Shown: positions 28,888 through 36,524 of the stretch, piece after piece
How the letters are laid out: the number at the start of each line of letters is the position of its first letter
Position numbering within the stretch: position 1 is the stretch's first letter
From: Ktedonobacteraceae bacterium
GTDB lineage: Bacteria > Chloroflexota > Ktedonobacteria > Ktedonobacterales > Ktedonobacteraceae
Reading direction: 5' to 3'
Assembly: GCA_014896635.1 (NCBI GenBank)
Contig: JADBKA010000001.1
Coordinates: forward strand, 5,842-69,841
Length of the DNA stretch: 64,000 nt
Made by a program: the position numbers and the translations under genes
Notes under the pieces: model-generated
Told to the model about the DNA's origin: nothing
Databases searched by the model: none
The model's input: the letters and a program-made list of their open reading frames with translations, nothing else

Positions 28888-29997
28888 TTATGATATATGT
28901 CGTTCCTTCAAACCGGTAAGCAGTGCTGCATATTTTTGCCGATCCAGCGGCAATGTAACTTCGCTGTGTGTGTAATGTGAATAAATCAGGCTGTTTGCCA
29001 GTTCCAGCGATTTGCGCCCTTCTTCGCCGGTGGAGGGGAAGGGTGTTCCATGCAGCAGAGCATCGTAGAAGGCGCGGTACACTTCGGTATGGGTCCCCTG
29101 GCCTGCTTCATATTCAACCTGGACTTCGTGTGAAGCGGGAGCGGCGTATGGTGAAGGACTTGTGACCACAAAATCTTTGAGATCGGTTTTCAACTCTCTC
29201 AGCGAGAGAATGCCCTGCCGGATTTCGAGTCTGCCACCTGTGCCGACGATCTTGAGGCGTTCTGCTTCATCGGATTCGGCTGTGCTGATGTGCAGGAAGC
29301 CGAGCGCACCATTCGCATACTCCAGCAGTGCATGGGCAGTATCTTCCGTCTCGATGCGGTGCAACAGCCTGCGATTCCAGGCGTAGACGCGCTGCGGGAC
29401 GCCGACCAGGGAGCAGAGGATATCCAGGTTATGCGCAGCCTGGTTGATTAAAATACCGCCGCCCTCGCCGGCCCAGGTACCGCGCCAGGGCGCCTGCTTG
29501 AAATAACTGGCGGGGCGTGTCCAGCTAGCGGTTAGCTCGACGCGCTGGATGTCGCCCAGCTTGCCCTGTTGAATTAAAGTGCGCGCTGTGCGAATTTCTG
29601 AACGAAAACGCTGCTGAAAGACGACGCCGAGCAGCCGTTCGTGTTGGGCCGCAGTTTCGATCATCATATCAGCTTCTGCCACCTGGACCGCCATCGGCTT
29701 TTCTACCAGCACATGACTGCCGGCGCGTAGGGAGTCGATAGCGATACGAGCGTGAAACGGATGAGGCGTCATGATCACCACAATGTCAGGATGCTCCTGT
29801 TCCAGCATCTCATGCGCATCAGCGTAGAAAGCGCAGCCTTGTTCTCTGGCTCGCTGCTGCCCGGCCTCGCTGTTGATATCGGTAACGGCCACCAGTTCAA
29901 CTTCTGGCAGCTCCAACCCCGGACGATGGGAAGAGAACACTCCTGCTGCTGCTCCCACAACGGCGACTCGCAAATGTTCTTTTTTGGAAGGAACCAT
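28888..29997 (-). CDS. Gfo/Idh/MocA family oxidoreductase
   Basis: NAD(P)-dependent sugar or inositol dehydrogenase of 369 residues. The Rossmann loop is VAVVGAAAGVFSSH, slightly altered from GxGxxG. The EKPMAVQ motif with the conserved Lys (about residue 98) and the C-terminal domain with GGGILINQAAHNLDIL are present. It lies 60 bp after a TIM-barrel sugar isomerase on the same strand, with a divergent LacI regulator beyond. This forms a small carbohydrate catabolic cluster. No transporter is encoded nearby. The substrate is unknown. Confidence 0.87.
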   Translation of the reverse strand: MVPSKKEHLRVAVVGAAAGVFSSHRPGLELPEVELVAVTDINSEAGQQRAREQGCAFYADAHEMLEQEHPDIVVIMTPHPFHARIAIDSLRAGSHVLVEKPMAVQVAEADMMIETAAQHERLLGVVFQQRFRSEIRTARTLIQQGKLGDIQRVELTASWTRPASYFKQAPWRGTWAGEGGGILINQAAHNLDILCSLVGVPQRVYAWNRRLLHRIETEDTAHALLEYANGALGFLHISTAESDEAERLKIVGTGGRLEIRQGILSLRELKTDLKDFVVTSPSPYAAPASHEVQVEYEAGQGTHTEVYRAFYDALLHGTPFPSTGEEGRKSLELANSLIYSHYTHSEVTLPLDRQKYAALLTGLKERHIS

Positions 29998-30060
29998 CGA
30001 TGTAAAACTTCTCTTTCCGTTCTATTTTTCTTTCTCTAATTGATTGATATTCAGACTAAT

Positions 30061-30927
30061 TTACATGGAATGGTCTGTAGCTTGCCGGTAAAGTGTTTGC
30101 AGGATAGCAAACGATTCTCTCGTTGCTCGTTCTGCTCCCCCTTCTTGCGCCGGGTACTGGTAGTGTGTTTCCAGCGAGATCAGACCACTGTAACCATCCT
30201 CAACCAGCGCGCGCAACTGGCCGGTATAGTCGATCACGCCGGTTCCCATCTTCACGAAATGCCCATCGCTATCAATATCCTTCACATGCAGATGCAGCAC
30301 GCGCCCGCGCACATAACGATATCCTTGTGGGAAAGGCTCTGCTCCGAGAGCCGCTGCGTTGGCAGGGTCCCATGTCGCACCAAACACGGGGGAAGGGATC
30401 TGCTCAAAGAGCCAGCCAGCCTCTTCACCGGTCGCCAGATTGCAGGCGTGTTCGTTCTCCAGCACCAGCTTAAGTCCGGCAGCTTCGGTCCGGCGGACCG
30501 CTTCGGCGAAGATAGCGCGCAGATCCTCACGTATCACGGTCGGGTCAGAAAGGCGCCAGAAAGAAAAGGCGCGCACCATCGGTGCGCCTAAAAGATGCGC
30601 AATACTGCAAGAGCGATCCAGGATTGCCCACTGGTTTTCCTGTGTATCAAAGTCGCCATATGGCTCCGCCACTATCGTAGAAATACCGGCGGGAAGTTCT
30701 CCCCAGAAATGACTTTTCAGGAACGGCGAGGCGATATTACAGACGCGAATCCCCATGTGCTCCAGCAGAGATTTTATCGCCTGCAAGCTCTCATCATCAT
30801 GAAAAACGATATTTTTCCCGCCGACCGTACGTAATTCAACGGTGTCAACACCGAGATCACGGCAGACATGTAGAGCATGTGCCAGATCTTGTGCTATCTC
30901 ATCGGTGACGATGCTTAAACGCAACAC
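30061..30927 (-). CDS. Sugar phosphate isomerase/epimerase (AP endonuclease-like TIM barrel)
   Basis: A 288-residue TIM-barrel protein of the xylose isomerase-like superfamily. The metal and substrate residues lie in GVDTVELRTVGGKN, LKLVLENEHACN, FGATWDPANAAALG and LHLHVKDID. The start is GTG at 30925-30927 or TTG three bases later; AAGGAGGGGAG precedes both. It is the first gene of a two-gene unit with the Gfo/Idh/MocA oxidoreductase. Transcription probably starts from 30965-30994. Family members act as inosose dehydratases or ketose epimerases; which applies here is open. Confidence 0.83.
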   Translation of the reverse strand: MLRLSIVTDEIAQDLAHALHVCRDLGVDTVELRTVGGKNIVFHDDESLQAIKSLLEHMGIRVCNIASPFLKSHFWGELPAGISTIVAEPYGDFDTQENQWAILDRSCSIAHLLGAPMVRAFSFWRLSDPTVIREDLRAIFAEAVRRTEAAGLKLVLENEHACNLATGEEAGWLFEQIPSPVFGATWDPANAAALGAEPFPQGYRYVRGRVLHLHVKDIDSDGHFVKMGTGVIDYTGQLRALVEDGYSGLISLETHYQYPAQEGGAERATRESFAILQTLYRQATDHSM

Positions 30928-30964
30928 TCCCCTCCTTTTTTATTTAGAAAACATTTACTATTTC

Positions 30965-30994
30965 AGTGTAACGAGATGACCCCTATTGTGTCAA
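30965..30994 (-). promoter_or_regulatory. Promoter of the sugar isomerase-oxidoreductase unit
   Basis: On the minus strand an exact TTGACA, an 18-bp spacer and TACACT, about 40 bp before the start codon. Confidence 0.6.
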
Positions 30995-31048
30995 GTCTTT
31001 AACGATAAATGGAGAATCAGAAACGTGTTCTCTTTGGGGGCTTGAAGG

Positions 31049-31096
31049 CGCTTACAAGCGACCAGGCGCGCTGAGATATGCAAGACCTTGCGCATC
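31049..31096. promoter_or_regulatory. Two candidate operator dyads upstream of lacI-type gene
   Basis: CGCTT-AC-AAGCG (31049-31060) and GATATGCAAG-AC-CTTGCGCATC (31075-31096, 8 of 10 pairs). Both are centred on AC and lie between the divergent sugar genes and the LacI regulator. Binding is inferred only from symmetry and location. Confidence 0.4.
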
Positions 31097-31168
31097 TGAG
31101 TGCGAGAGAGTATTATTTGCTATAGATGGTAATGATTTTCTGCTAAGAGAAAAGAGCATACAGAAACT

Positions 31169-32236
31169 ATGATCAAGCGGTCATCATCCGCAGGGAAAGC
31201 GAGTCCCTCAATCGTCCATGTTGCCGAACTGGCGGGGGTTTCGGTTGCCACAGCCAGCCGGGTGATGAGTAACTCATCCTATCCGGTCAGCCCGGCAACG
31301 CGCCAGAAAGTGCTCAGAGCAGCAGCCGAACTTGGGTATACGCCGAATTCGCTGGCGCGCGGCCTGCGCTCACAACGCAGTAAGCTTCTTGCAGTCCTGG
31401 TGGGTGATAATGTCGATCATTACTTTGCTGAAATTACGCGCGGCGTCGAAGAGGTTGCCAATGAGCACGGTTATCTGACCATTGTCTGCAATACTGACCG
31501 CAATCCAGCGAAGGAACTGCATTATCTCCAGGCTCTGCGCGACTACCGTACCGATGGGATCATTTTTGCCGGTAGTGGTTTCAACGATCCAGAGCACGCG
31601 GAGCGCATTGAGGCGGTGATTAACGAGATGATGGGGCGCGGAGCTGCTGCTGTGGCTCTGGCTCAGCATACGCTGCATATTCCCTCGATCCAGGCCGACA
31701 ATTTCGGAGGAGCGCGCGATATGACAGCCAGGCTGATCGCTCTGGGCCATCGCCGCATCGCTTTTGTGACCGGGCCTTCCAACCTCACAGTAGCGAATGT
31801 GCGCCTGCAAGGCTACATGGCTGCAATGGTAGAAAATAGCCTGGCGATTGATCCGCAGCTGATTCTGCCCGGCAATTTCGATCAAGCGAGTGGAGAGCGA
31901 GCGGCGCAGAGCATCATTCAGATGCCACCGTCGCAGCGACCGACCGCCGTTTTCGCTGCTAACGATGAGACAGCTTTTGGCGTGATACTTGGCCTGAGGA
32001 GAGGGGGGGTGCATGTGCCGGATAATCTCTCGGTCTGCGGTTTCGGTGATTTACCGATGGCGCAGATTGTCGCGCCTCCTCTGACCACTGTCCATATTCC
32101 ACTGCGCCGCCTGGGCCGCAGCGGCGCGCTGGCATTGCTCGCCATGCTGGACCAGCGAGACTATCCCATGCTCGAAATCCTCCCTGTCACCATCGTTGAA
32201 CGCTCCTCAACACAATCACCCCCCACCCATGTGTAG
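31169..32236 (+). CDS. LacI family transcriptional regulator
   Basis: A 355-residue regulator. The DNA-binding helix-turn-helix is HVAELAGVSVATASRVMSN (about 17-35), followed by the hinge helix NSLARGLRSQRS. The periplasmic-binding-like sensor domain has AVLVGDNVDHYFAEI, TAVFAANDETAFGVI and CGFGDLP. It is divergent from the isomerase/oxidoreductase pair and likely represses it in response to a sugar. The ribosome-binding site is weak (AAGAGAAAAGAG). Confidence 0.9.
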   Translation: MIKRSSSAGKASPSIVHVAELAGVSVATASRVMSNSSYPVSPATRQKVLRAAAELGYTPNSLARGLRSQRSKLLAVLVGDNVDHYFAEITRGVEEVANEHGYLTIVCNTDRNPAKELHYLQALRDYRTDGIIFAGSGFNDPEHAERIEAVINEMMGRGAAAVALAQHTLHIPSIQADNFGGARDMTARLIALGHRRIAFVTGPSNLTVANVRLQGYMAAMVENSLAIDPQLILPGNFDQASGERAAQSIIQMPPSQRPTAVFAANDETAFGVILGLRRGGVHVPDNLSVCGFGDLPMAQIVAPPLTTVHIPLRRLGRSGALALLAMLDQRDYPMLEILPVTIVERSSTQSPPTHV

Positions 32237-32254
32237 GAAATCCTCCCTGGACAA

Positions 32255-32294
32255 GACATGCAGGAAGCGCCACTAGTGGCACCTCCTGTATGTC
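32255..32294. terminator. Hairpin between convergent lacI-type and hypothetical genes
   Basis: A 20-bp arm inverted repeat with few mismatches (32255-32274 with 32275-32294) and GACAT/ATGTC ends. Only CTT follows on either strand, so it may be a weak terminator. Confidence 0.5.
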
Positions 32295-32645
32295 TTACAA
32301 CCGCTTTTTACGCCTCTTGAGAGCTTCCTGCGCGGTCTCGGCCTGATCGAAGCTCGTTGAACCCGTTAGATTCTCATCCGGCTGAGAACGGAAAGGACTC
32401 TCCTCAGCCGGCTTGCCGGTCTCCTGATTGTAGTTGATCTCCATTACCTGCTCACGGCGGATGGCATTCACCGGCTTCATGCCCGGCGGGGGCAGCGTGC
32501 TACGCGGACCCGGCTTCGAGGTGGGCCAGGCAGGATAGTGCGGGCGTATCCCCGTCTGTACGGCAGCCTGCTCTTTTACCAGTTGCGTCGCAGGCGCATC
32601 CTCCTGCGTCCCGGCGGTATTCTTCACGTTTTGTTGCTGAACCAT
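32295..32645 (-). CDS. Hypothetical Pro-rich polar protein
   Basis: A 116-residue protein without hydrophobic segments, cysteines or known motifs. Composition is rich in Pro, Gln, Glu and Thr, with a basic end (KRRKKRL). It is probably disordered. The start has GGGAGAAGCAAT upstream. It is flanked by a hairpin and sits alone on the minus strand. I do not recognise a family; coding is supported by the clean frame, ribosome-binding site and lack of overlap. Confidence 0.55.
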   Translation of the reverse strand: MVQQQNVKNTAGTQEDAPATQLVKEQAAVQTGIRPHYPAWPTSKPGPRSTLPPPGMKPVNAIRREQVMEINYNQETGKPAEESPFRSQPDENLTGSTSFDQAETAQEALKRRKKRL

Positions 32646-32944
32646 AAATTATTGCTTCTCCCTGAGATATTTTCTCTGTTATGTGGGTGTCAGTAACCCG
32701 TCTGCAAAAGTATCCTCATCTCTACCATACCCCCTACAGACTTTCTTTGATTATTGTACATCGTTCTATCCACTTGATGCGAGTAGATCTATCCAGCGCC
32801 ATCGACGCTTTTCTAACTGCTGAATTTCTGCTATGCTACTGTTGCAAGGCGAAGTGTTTTAGTTATTTCCGCTTTTGGCAAAAACATAAGAATAAGCTGG
32901 TAGGAGCCAGAAGAGCAGGCCACCAGCACAAACGTGGGGGATAT

Positions 32945-33700
32945 ATGCTCGACCTGAGAGATCCAACGCTCGATGCACGGCTGAAACGGCGTACACCCGA
33001 AGGAAGATACGAAATAAGCGAGATAGAACTGGTTATGAATATTCGCGCGTACAAAGCAAAAGGAGATATAGCAGGAGTACAAAGGCTTTCGGAGATTCTG
33101 CTGAACCGCTGCGCGCCGGCCTTCCAGTATCATTCACAGGGATTGCGCCATCGTCCGGTGCTCCGCGAAGAGGCCATCGCTAACATGGCTGAACATCTGT
33201 TGCGCGAGGCCCAGGACCCGAACGAAACCTTCATTACGCAAAACTTCATCCATTATTTACGCTGCCTCTGCATTGACGAGTTTAAACGTGTTCTGCGCCA
33301 GGAAGGCATGACCTACCGGCGCGACAACGAAGGGCGCCCGGTTGGCCGCCAGCAGCATGTGCCGAGCGCGCTGATCGAGCCTCTACAGTCAATGGGCAGC
33401 GATGAAAGCTCACCATCGGCTGATGTGGCCGATCCGCAGGATCAGTACGAAACGTTGCATGCGCTGGACGAGAGCCTGCGCATCCTGCAATATCTGGATG
33501 ATCCTCTGGACCGCCAGATCATGGTGTTGCGTTCTTTGCAAGAATGGAAATGGGACGACATCGCTCTGTTTTGCAAACGCAACGAGCGGACTGTCCGCCT
33601 GCGCTATGAGCGGGCGCGCGAGGTTTTGCGCCAGCGCCTCTTGCAAGAAAAGAATCAAGAAAAGAATCAAGAACAAATACTTTACACGCAGCAGCAGTGA
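32945..33700 (+). CDS. Sigma-70-like (ECF-type) transcription factor
   Basis: A 251-residue protein. The central region has a sigma-2-like helix set (FITQNFIHYLRCLCIDEFKRVL). The C-terminal part has a region 4-like helix-turn-helix, LDRQIMVLRSLQEWKWDDIALFCKRNERTVRLRYERAREVLRQ split across two helices. The start MLDLRDPT follows GTGGGGGATAT; upstream in-frame codons to 32681 look non-coding. The C-terminus has a short tandem repeat (KNQEKNQEQ). A DNA-binding partner gene follows 59 bp later. It resembles the large families of sigma-like factors in Ktedonobacteria; promoter specificity is unknown. Confidence 0.7.
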   Translation: MLDLRDPTLDARLKRRTPEGRYEISEIELVMNIRAYKAKGDIAGVQRLSEILLNRCAPAFQYHSQGLRHRPVLREEAIANMAEHLLREAQDPNETFITQNFIHYLRCLCIDEFKRVLRQEGMTYRRDNEGRPVGRQQHVPSALIEPLQSMGSDESSPSADVADPQDQYETLHALDESLRILQYLDDPLDRQIMVLRSLQEWKWDDIALFCKRNERTVRLRYERAREVLRQRLLQEKNQEKNQEQILYTQQQ

Positions 33701-33759
33701 TCAACCCGCGCGCTCACGGATTGAGGAATGCTTTTGAAAACACTGGAGAGGTTTGACAT

Positions 33760-34389
33760 ATGAACACCCGCGAGAACACCCCCGAATTACGGGCGCTGAA
33801 AATGGCCTGGCTGGCCGCCCGCGAGGCCGGTGACACGCAGGCACAATCAAAACTGCTGCGTGATCACCCAGAAGAAATTGATGAGCTTATCAACTTCATC
33901 GCCGCTTACCATGCTACTGGTAGCGATGCGCCTGTGAGAGAGGACGAGCCGCTGCTCCCATTGACTATGCGTGCCTGCCAGAGCGCCTTGCAGCGCGTCT
34001 TTACACAGGCACAGCCACAGGTGCAGTCGGTGATGGCGACGACAGCGACTAACCTTGCCGAGCTACGCAGGAGCCGGGGTCTGAACAAGCAAGCTGCCGC
34101 CACAGGTCTGCGCCTGGGCGTTGATGTGTGGAACAAATTTGAAGCTGGGGCAATCGAACTTGCCAGCCTGAGCCAGCGCCAGCTCCAGCGCCTGGCCCAG
34201 TTCTTCCAGGTCAGCGCAGACCAGTTCGCCACGCTCCTCGGTAACAGCCAGGCGGCTGTGAGCATGAATCGTCGCCAGACACTTCAGGCCGCTCAGCAAC
34301 GGCAGGGGCCGCAAACTCAGAGCTTCGCCGACGCCATAGCCCGCAGTCAGATGACAGAGGAAGACAGGCGCTTCTGGCTAGAAGAATAG
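33760..34389 (+). CDS. XRE-like HTH protein paired with the sigma-like factor
   Basis: A 209-residue protein. The N-terminal 60 residues form a helical region (LRDHPEEIDELINFIAAYHA). The middle holds an XRE-type helix-turn-helix: NLAELRRSRGLNKQAAATGL, then LGVDVWNKFEAGAIELASLS and LAQFFQVSADQFATLL. A Gln-rich tail ends in FADAIARSQMTEEDRRFW. It follows the sigma-like gene by 59 bp with GGAGAGG before ATG, so the two are likely co-transcribed. It could be a regulator of, or anti-factor to, the sigma-like protein; no known anti-sigma domain is visible. Confidence 0.65.
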   Translation: MNTRENTPELRALKMAWLAAREAGDTQAQSKLLRDHPEEIDELINFIAAYHATGSDAPVREDEPLLPLTMRACQSALQRVFTQAQPQVQSVMATTATNLAELRRSRGLNKQAAATGLRLGVDVWNKFEAGAIELASLSQRQLQRLAQFFQVSADQFATLLGNSQAAVSMNRRQTLQAAQQRQGPQTQSFADAIARSQMTEEDRRFWLEE

Positions 34390-34397
34390 TGTTGAAA

Positions 34398-34426
34398 GGG
34401 GGAGTGCGGCTGCGCCGCGCTCCCCC
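34398..34426 (+). terminator. GC-rich hairpin after the XRE-like gene
   Basis: A 13-bp stem with one mismatch (34398-34410 with 34414-34426) and a TGC loop, 9 bases after the stop codon. It has no T run. Confidence 0.55.
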
Positions 34427-34477
34427 GGCTAAGTGAGCGTCAGTGGGGTGCTTCGCTTCCTGGACCCTTTCGCAGCC

Positions 34478-34777
34478 TCACCTGACTGCCTGCTGAGCAA
34501 TCTGCCGTAGGCGCTGGATCTCCTGGTCATAATTGAGTGGATAGATGGCGTGTACATCCACATCCATGAGATCCATGTACGGTTGCAGGAAAGCCGTCAG
34601 TTCCTGGGGATGATCTGCCTCAACCAGCAGAAAGCCTGCACCTCCTCCTGCCAGGTTGTACCAGCCCTTGATGCGCTCCGGGTGATTGGCGCCTGCATCA
34701 TGCTGCTGGACCACGCGCCGGGCCATCTGCTCGCGGGTGGTATCCGCATGCCACTTGAATTTGCAATACCACAGCAT
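34478..34777 (-). CDS. DUF3303-like small protein
   Basis: A 99-residue protein beginning MLWYCKFKWHADTTREQM and containing GWYNLAGGGAGFLLVEADHP and a C-terminal MDVDVHAIYPL strand. The layout, a ferredoxin-like dimeric barrel, resembles DUF3303 proteins of about the same size. AAGGAGG precedes the ATG. A cysteine-rich small gene once lay just upstream on the same strand and is now split by an insertion element. The function of the family is unknown. Confidence 0.65.
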   Translation of the reverse strand: MLWYCKFKWHADTTREQMARRVVQQHDAGANHPERIKGWYNLAGGGAGFLLVEADHPQELTAFLQPYMDLMDVDVHAIYPLNYDQEIQRLRQIAQQAVR

Positions 34778-34844
34778 CGAGTTTGCCTCCTTGTTCTTTT
34801 GTTACTTGCTGAACACTTACCATGCCTTCTTGCACCTCTGCATG

Positions 34845-34863
34845 CAAAAAGGGATATCCCTTT
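34845..34863 (-). terminator. Terminator of the interrupted zinc-ribbon gene
   Basis: The palindrome AAAGGGATATCCCTTT is followed on the minus strand by TTG, giving a short stem with CCCTTTTT, just after the stop codon at 34867-34869. Confidence 0.55.
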
Positions 34864-35078
34864 GTCTTACGGTTCGCAACCCTCGCCGGGTTCGACGTAC
34901 CGTTCACACTCAGGATTGTGACAGTTTTTACCATCATACGGACGCTGAAAGCCCCTGAACTTCAGTCATGGGGATGAAAGCGGCATTCCTTGTTTGGGCC
35001 TGGGTCGGGTGCCTTTTTGCCCAGACAGCCATTTAAGCAACTCTTGACAGTTTGCTTAAACTCTGCGAGAATCGCCCC

Positions 35079-36206
35079 ATGATGAAGAATGTTCAGTACC
35101 GGATATATCCAACAAAGAACCAGTTGAAGAAGCTTGAGGCAACCCTTGAAGAATGCCGTTGGCTCTACAACCATCTCCTTGCAAAGCGCAAAGAGCTCTA
35201 TGAGCAAACAGGGAAGTCGCTTTCGCTCTTTCAGCAACAGGCAAGCTATCCGAGACTGAAAGAACAACGCCCTTCGCTCTCTGGGGTGCATTCGCAAGTC
35301 TTGCAGAACGTGGCGGTGCGTGTCGATCTGGCATTCAAAGCCTTTTTCCGGCGGTGCAAAGCGGGCGAGAAGCCAGGATACCCCAGGTTTAAGGGCAAGG
35401 GGCGCTATGACTCCATCACCTACCCCCAAAGCGGATTTTCCCTCACCCATGATCAGCGGCTTTGCCTCTCCAAGATTGGCAGTCTCAAAATGGTGTACCA
35501 TCGAGAGATCAGGGGCACAATCAAGACGTGTACCATCCATCATTCTTCTACAGGGAAATGGTATGTGACATTCTCCTGTGAAGTGGAACCGCAACGCTTG
35601 CCAGAGAACATGGCTGCGGTGGGCATAGATGTCGGACTCAAAACCTTTGCCACCCTCTCCGATGGCACAGAGATTGCCAATCCGCGCTTCTTTCATCAAG
35701 AAGAGAAAGCTCTTGCCAAAGTGCAACGCAAGCACGCCAGACTGGCAAAGGGGTCTGCCGAGAGACGGAAACATCGCAAGGCGGTGGCCCGTGTGCATGA
35801 GCGTATCAAGTTCCGGCGTGAGAACTTCACCCATCAGCAGAGCCGAAAGATCGTCACTGCCTACGGTTTCATTGCCGTCGAAGACTTGCACGTGAACCGG
35901 ATGGTTCATCATCATTGTCTTGCCAAAAGCATTGCGGATGCCTCCTGGTCGGCATTCTTTGCTCAACTGAGCGCCAAAGCGGAAGAGGCTGGACGCCAGT
36001 TCGTCAAAGTCAATCCGGCCTCTACGAGTCAGACATGCAGCCACTGTGGACATCGCCAAAAAATGCCTCTTGATGTGCGAATATTCGATTGTCCTTGCTG
36101 TCATGTGCATCTTGACCGAGACCTCAATGCGGCAAAAAACATTTTGGGATTGGGACTACAATCCCGTGTCGTTCCAGAAGCCCCCGGCTTGAGCCGTGGG
36201 GAGTAG
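35079..36206 (+). CDS. tnpB: TnpB, RNA-guided DNA endonuclease of an IS605-type element
   Basis: A 375-residue protein, intact. The N-terminal helix-turn-helix region (YRIYPTKNQLKKLEATLEEC) and a WED/REC-type part precede the RuvC domain. Catalytic residues are visible: Asp184 in GIDVGLKTFATLSDG, Glu268 in AVEDLHVNRM and Asp348 in DRDLNAAKNI. The zinc finger has CSHCGH and CPCC. The start is ATG at 35079 or 35082; an upstream frame start at 35052 is less likely. All key residues are retained, so it is probably active. Its guide RNA is expected to overlap the 3' end of this gene and the right end of the element. Confidence 0.93.
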   Translation: MMKNVQYRIYPTKNQLKKLEATLEECRWLYNHLLAKRKELYEQTGKSLSLFQQQASYPRLKEQRPSLSGVHSQVLQNVAVRVDLAFKAFFRRCKAGEKPGYPRFKGKGRYDSITYPQSGFSLTHDQRLCLSKIGSLKMVYHREIRGTIKTCTIHHSSTGKWYVTFSCEVEPQRLPENMAAVGIDVGLKTFATLSDGTEIANPRFFHQEEKALAKVQRKHARLAKGSAERRKHRKAVARVHERIKFRRENFTHQQSRKIVTAYGFIAVEDLHVNRMVHHHCLAKSIADASWSAFFAQLSAKAEEAGRQFVKVNPASTSQTCSHCGHRQKMPLDVRIFDCPCCHVHLDRDLNAAKNILGLGLQSRVVPEAPGLSRGE

Positions 36207-36210
36207 TCAC
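36080..36210 (+). ncRNA. Predicted TnpB guide (omega) RNA scaffold
   Basis: By analogy with characterised TnpB systems, the transcript covering the tnpB 3' end and the right end folds into a scaffold. Here it includes the right-end palindrome, and the guide is copied from the flanking DNA that starts at 36211. The upstream limit is a guess and no promoter was identified. Confidence 0.35.
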
Positions 36211-36431
36211 AGTGCTTGCACAGTTCCACGCCGCAGGAGACGCACATCGTCGTCTTGCCCCCTTCTTAGTTAAACAATGACCCTTTCAGGGACCATCACT
36301 CAGTATAGAATCTCGTCATAACAGGAGGGTCACAATAGCAAAGGAGAACGTCACACCCTGATCACGAAGCTAGAAGCTTATTCATTGACAGCAATAAATG
36401 GATAGAGCATAAGTTTAGCATTTCTGCTGGC

Positions 36432-36461
36432 TTGACTTTTATGCAAATTGCACCATACAAT
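36432..36461 (+). promoter_or_regulatory. Promoter of the paa operon
   Basis: TTGACT, an 18-bp spacer and TACAAT, about 65 bp before paaA. A weaker TTGACA-17-CATAAG pair lies upstream at about 36388. Confidence 0.7.
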
Positions 36462-36465
36462 TTGC
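36443..36465. promoter_or_regulatory. Candidate operator in the paa promoter
   Basis: Perfect 8-bp inverted repeat GCAAATTG-N7-CAATTTGC, covering the spacer and the -10 of the paa promoter. A repressor bound here would block RNA polymerase. The symmetry suggests a TetR/PaaR- or PaaX-like dimer; no such gene is in the window. Confidence 0.55.
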
Positions 36466-36524
36466 TATGTCGATAGAATAAAGGTACTGAGTTGACCATT
36501 CAGTGCTAAGGAGAAAAGCCGCCG

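Larger units (their letters stand above)
34944..36210 (+). mobile_element. IS605/IS1341-type element carrying only tnpB
   Basis: About 1.27 kb. The left end has the imperfect palindrome CCCCTGAACTTCAGTCATGGGG (34952-34973) and the right end CCCCCGGCTTGAGCCGTGGGG (36181-36201), then GAGTAGTCAC. These subterminal palindromes are typical of IS200/IS605 ends. No tnpA is present. No target duplication is seen beyond a shared AC. The left flank ends GGAC and the right end ends TCAC. Boundaries come from the restored reading frame of the host gene. Mobility would need a TnpA from elsewhere. Confidence 0.75.
34867..36247 (-). pseudogene. Small cysteine-rich (zinc-ribbon-like) gene split by the tnpB element
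   Basis: On the minus strand an ATG at 36245-36247 opens MCVSCGVELCKHC and runs to 36211, where the element begins. Beyond it, from 34943, the same frame continues as PYDGKNCHNPECERYVEPG and ends EGCEP before TAA at 34867-34869. Joining the two sides gives one uninterrupted 37-codon ORF with seven cysteines in CxxC, CxxC, C-x4-C style. An AAGGGGG site precedes the ATG and a short terminator follows the stop. The two flanks share AC at the junction, so the exact boundary is ambiguous by two bases. The family is unknown; a metal-binding role is likely. Confidence 0.65.

Noticed and set aside
32681..32944. Upstream extension of the sigma-like gene by 88 codons
   Set aside because: The extra residues look like translated non-coding DNA, and a good ribosome-binding site lies before the ATG at 32945.
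34962..36110. Long minus-strand open frame (382 codons) across the tnpB element
   Set aside because: It is the antisense shadow of tnpB, whose RuvC and zinc-finger motifs are unambiguous. The antisense product has no recognisable domain and no ribosome-binding site.
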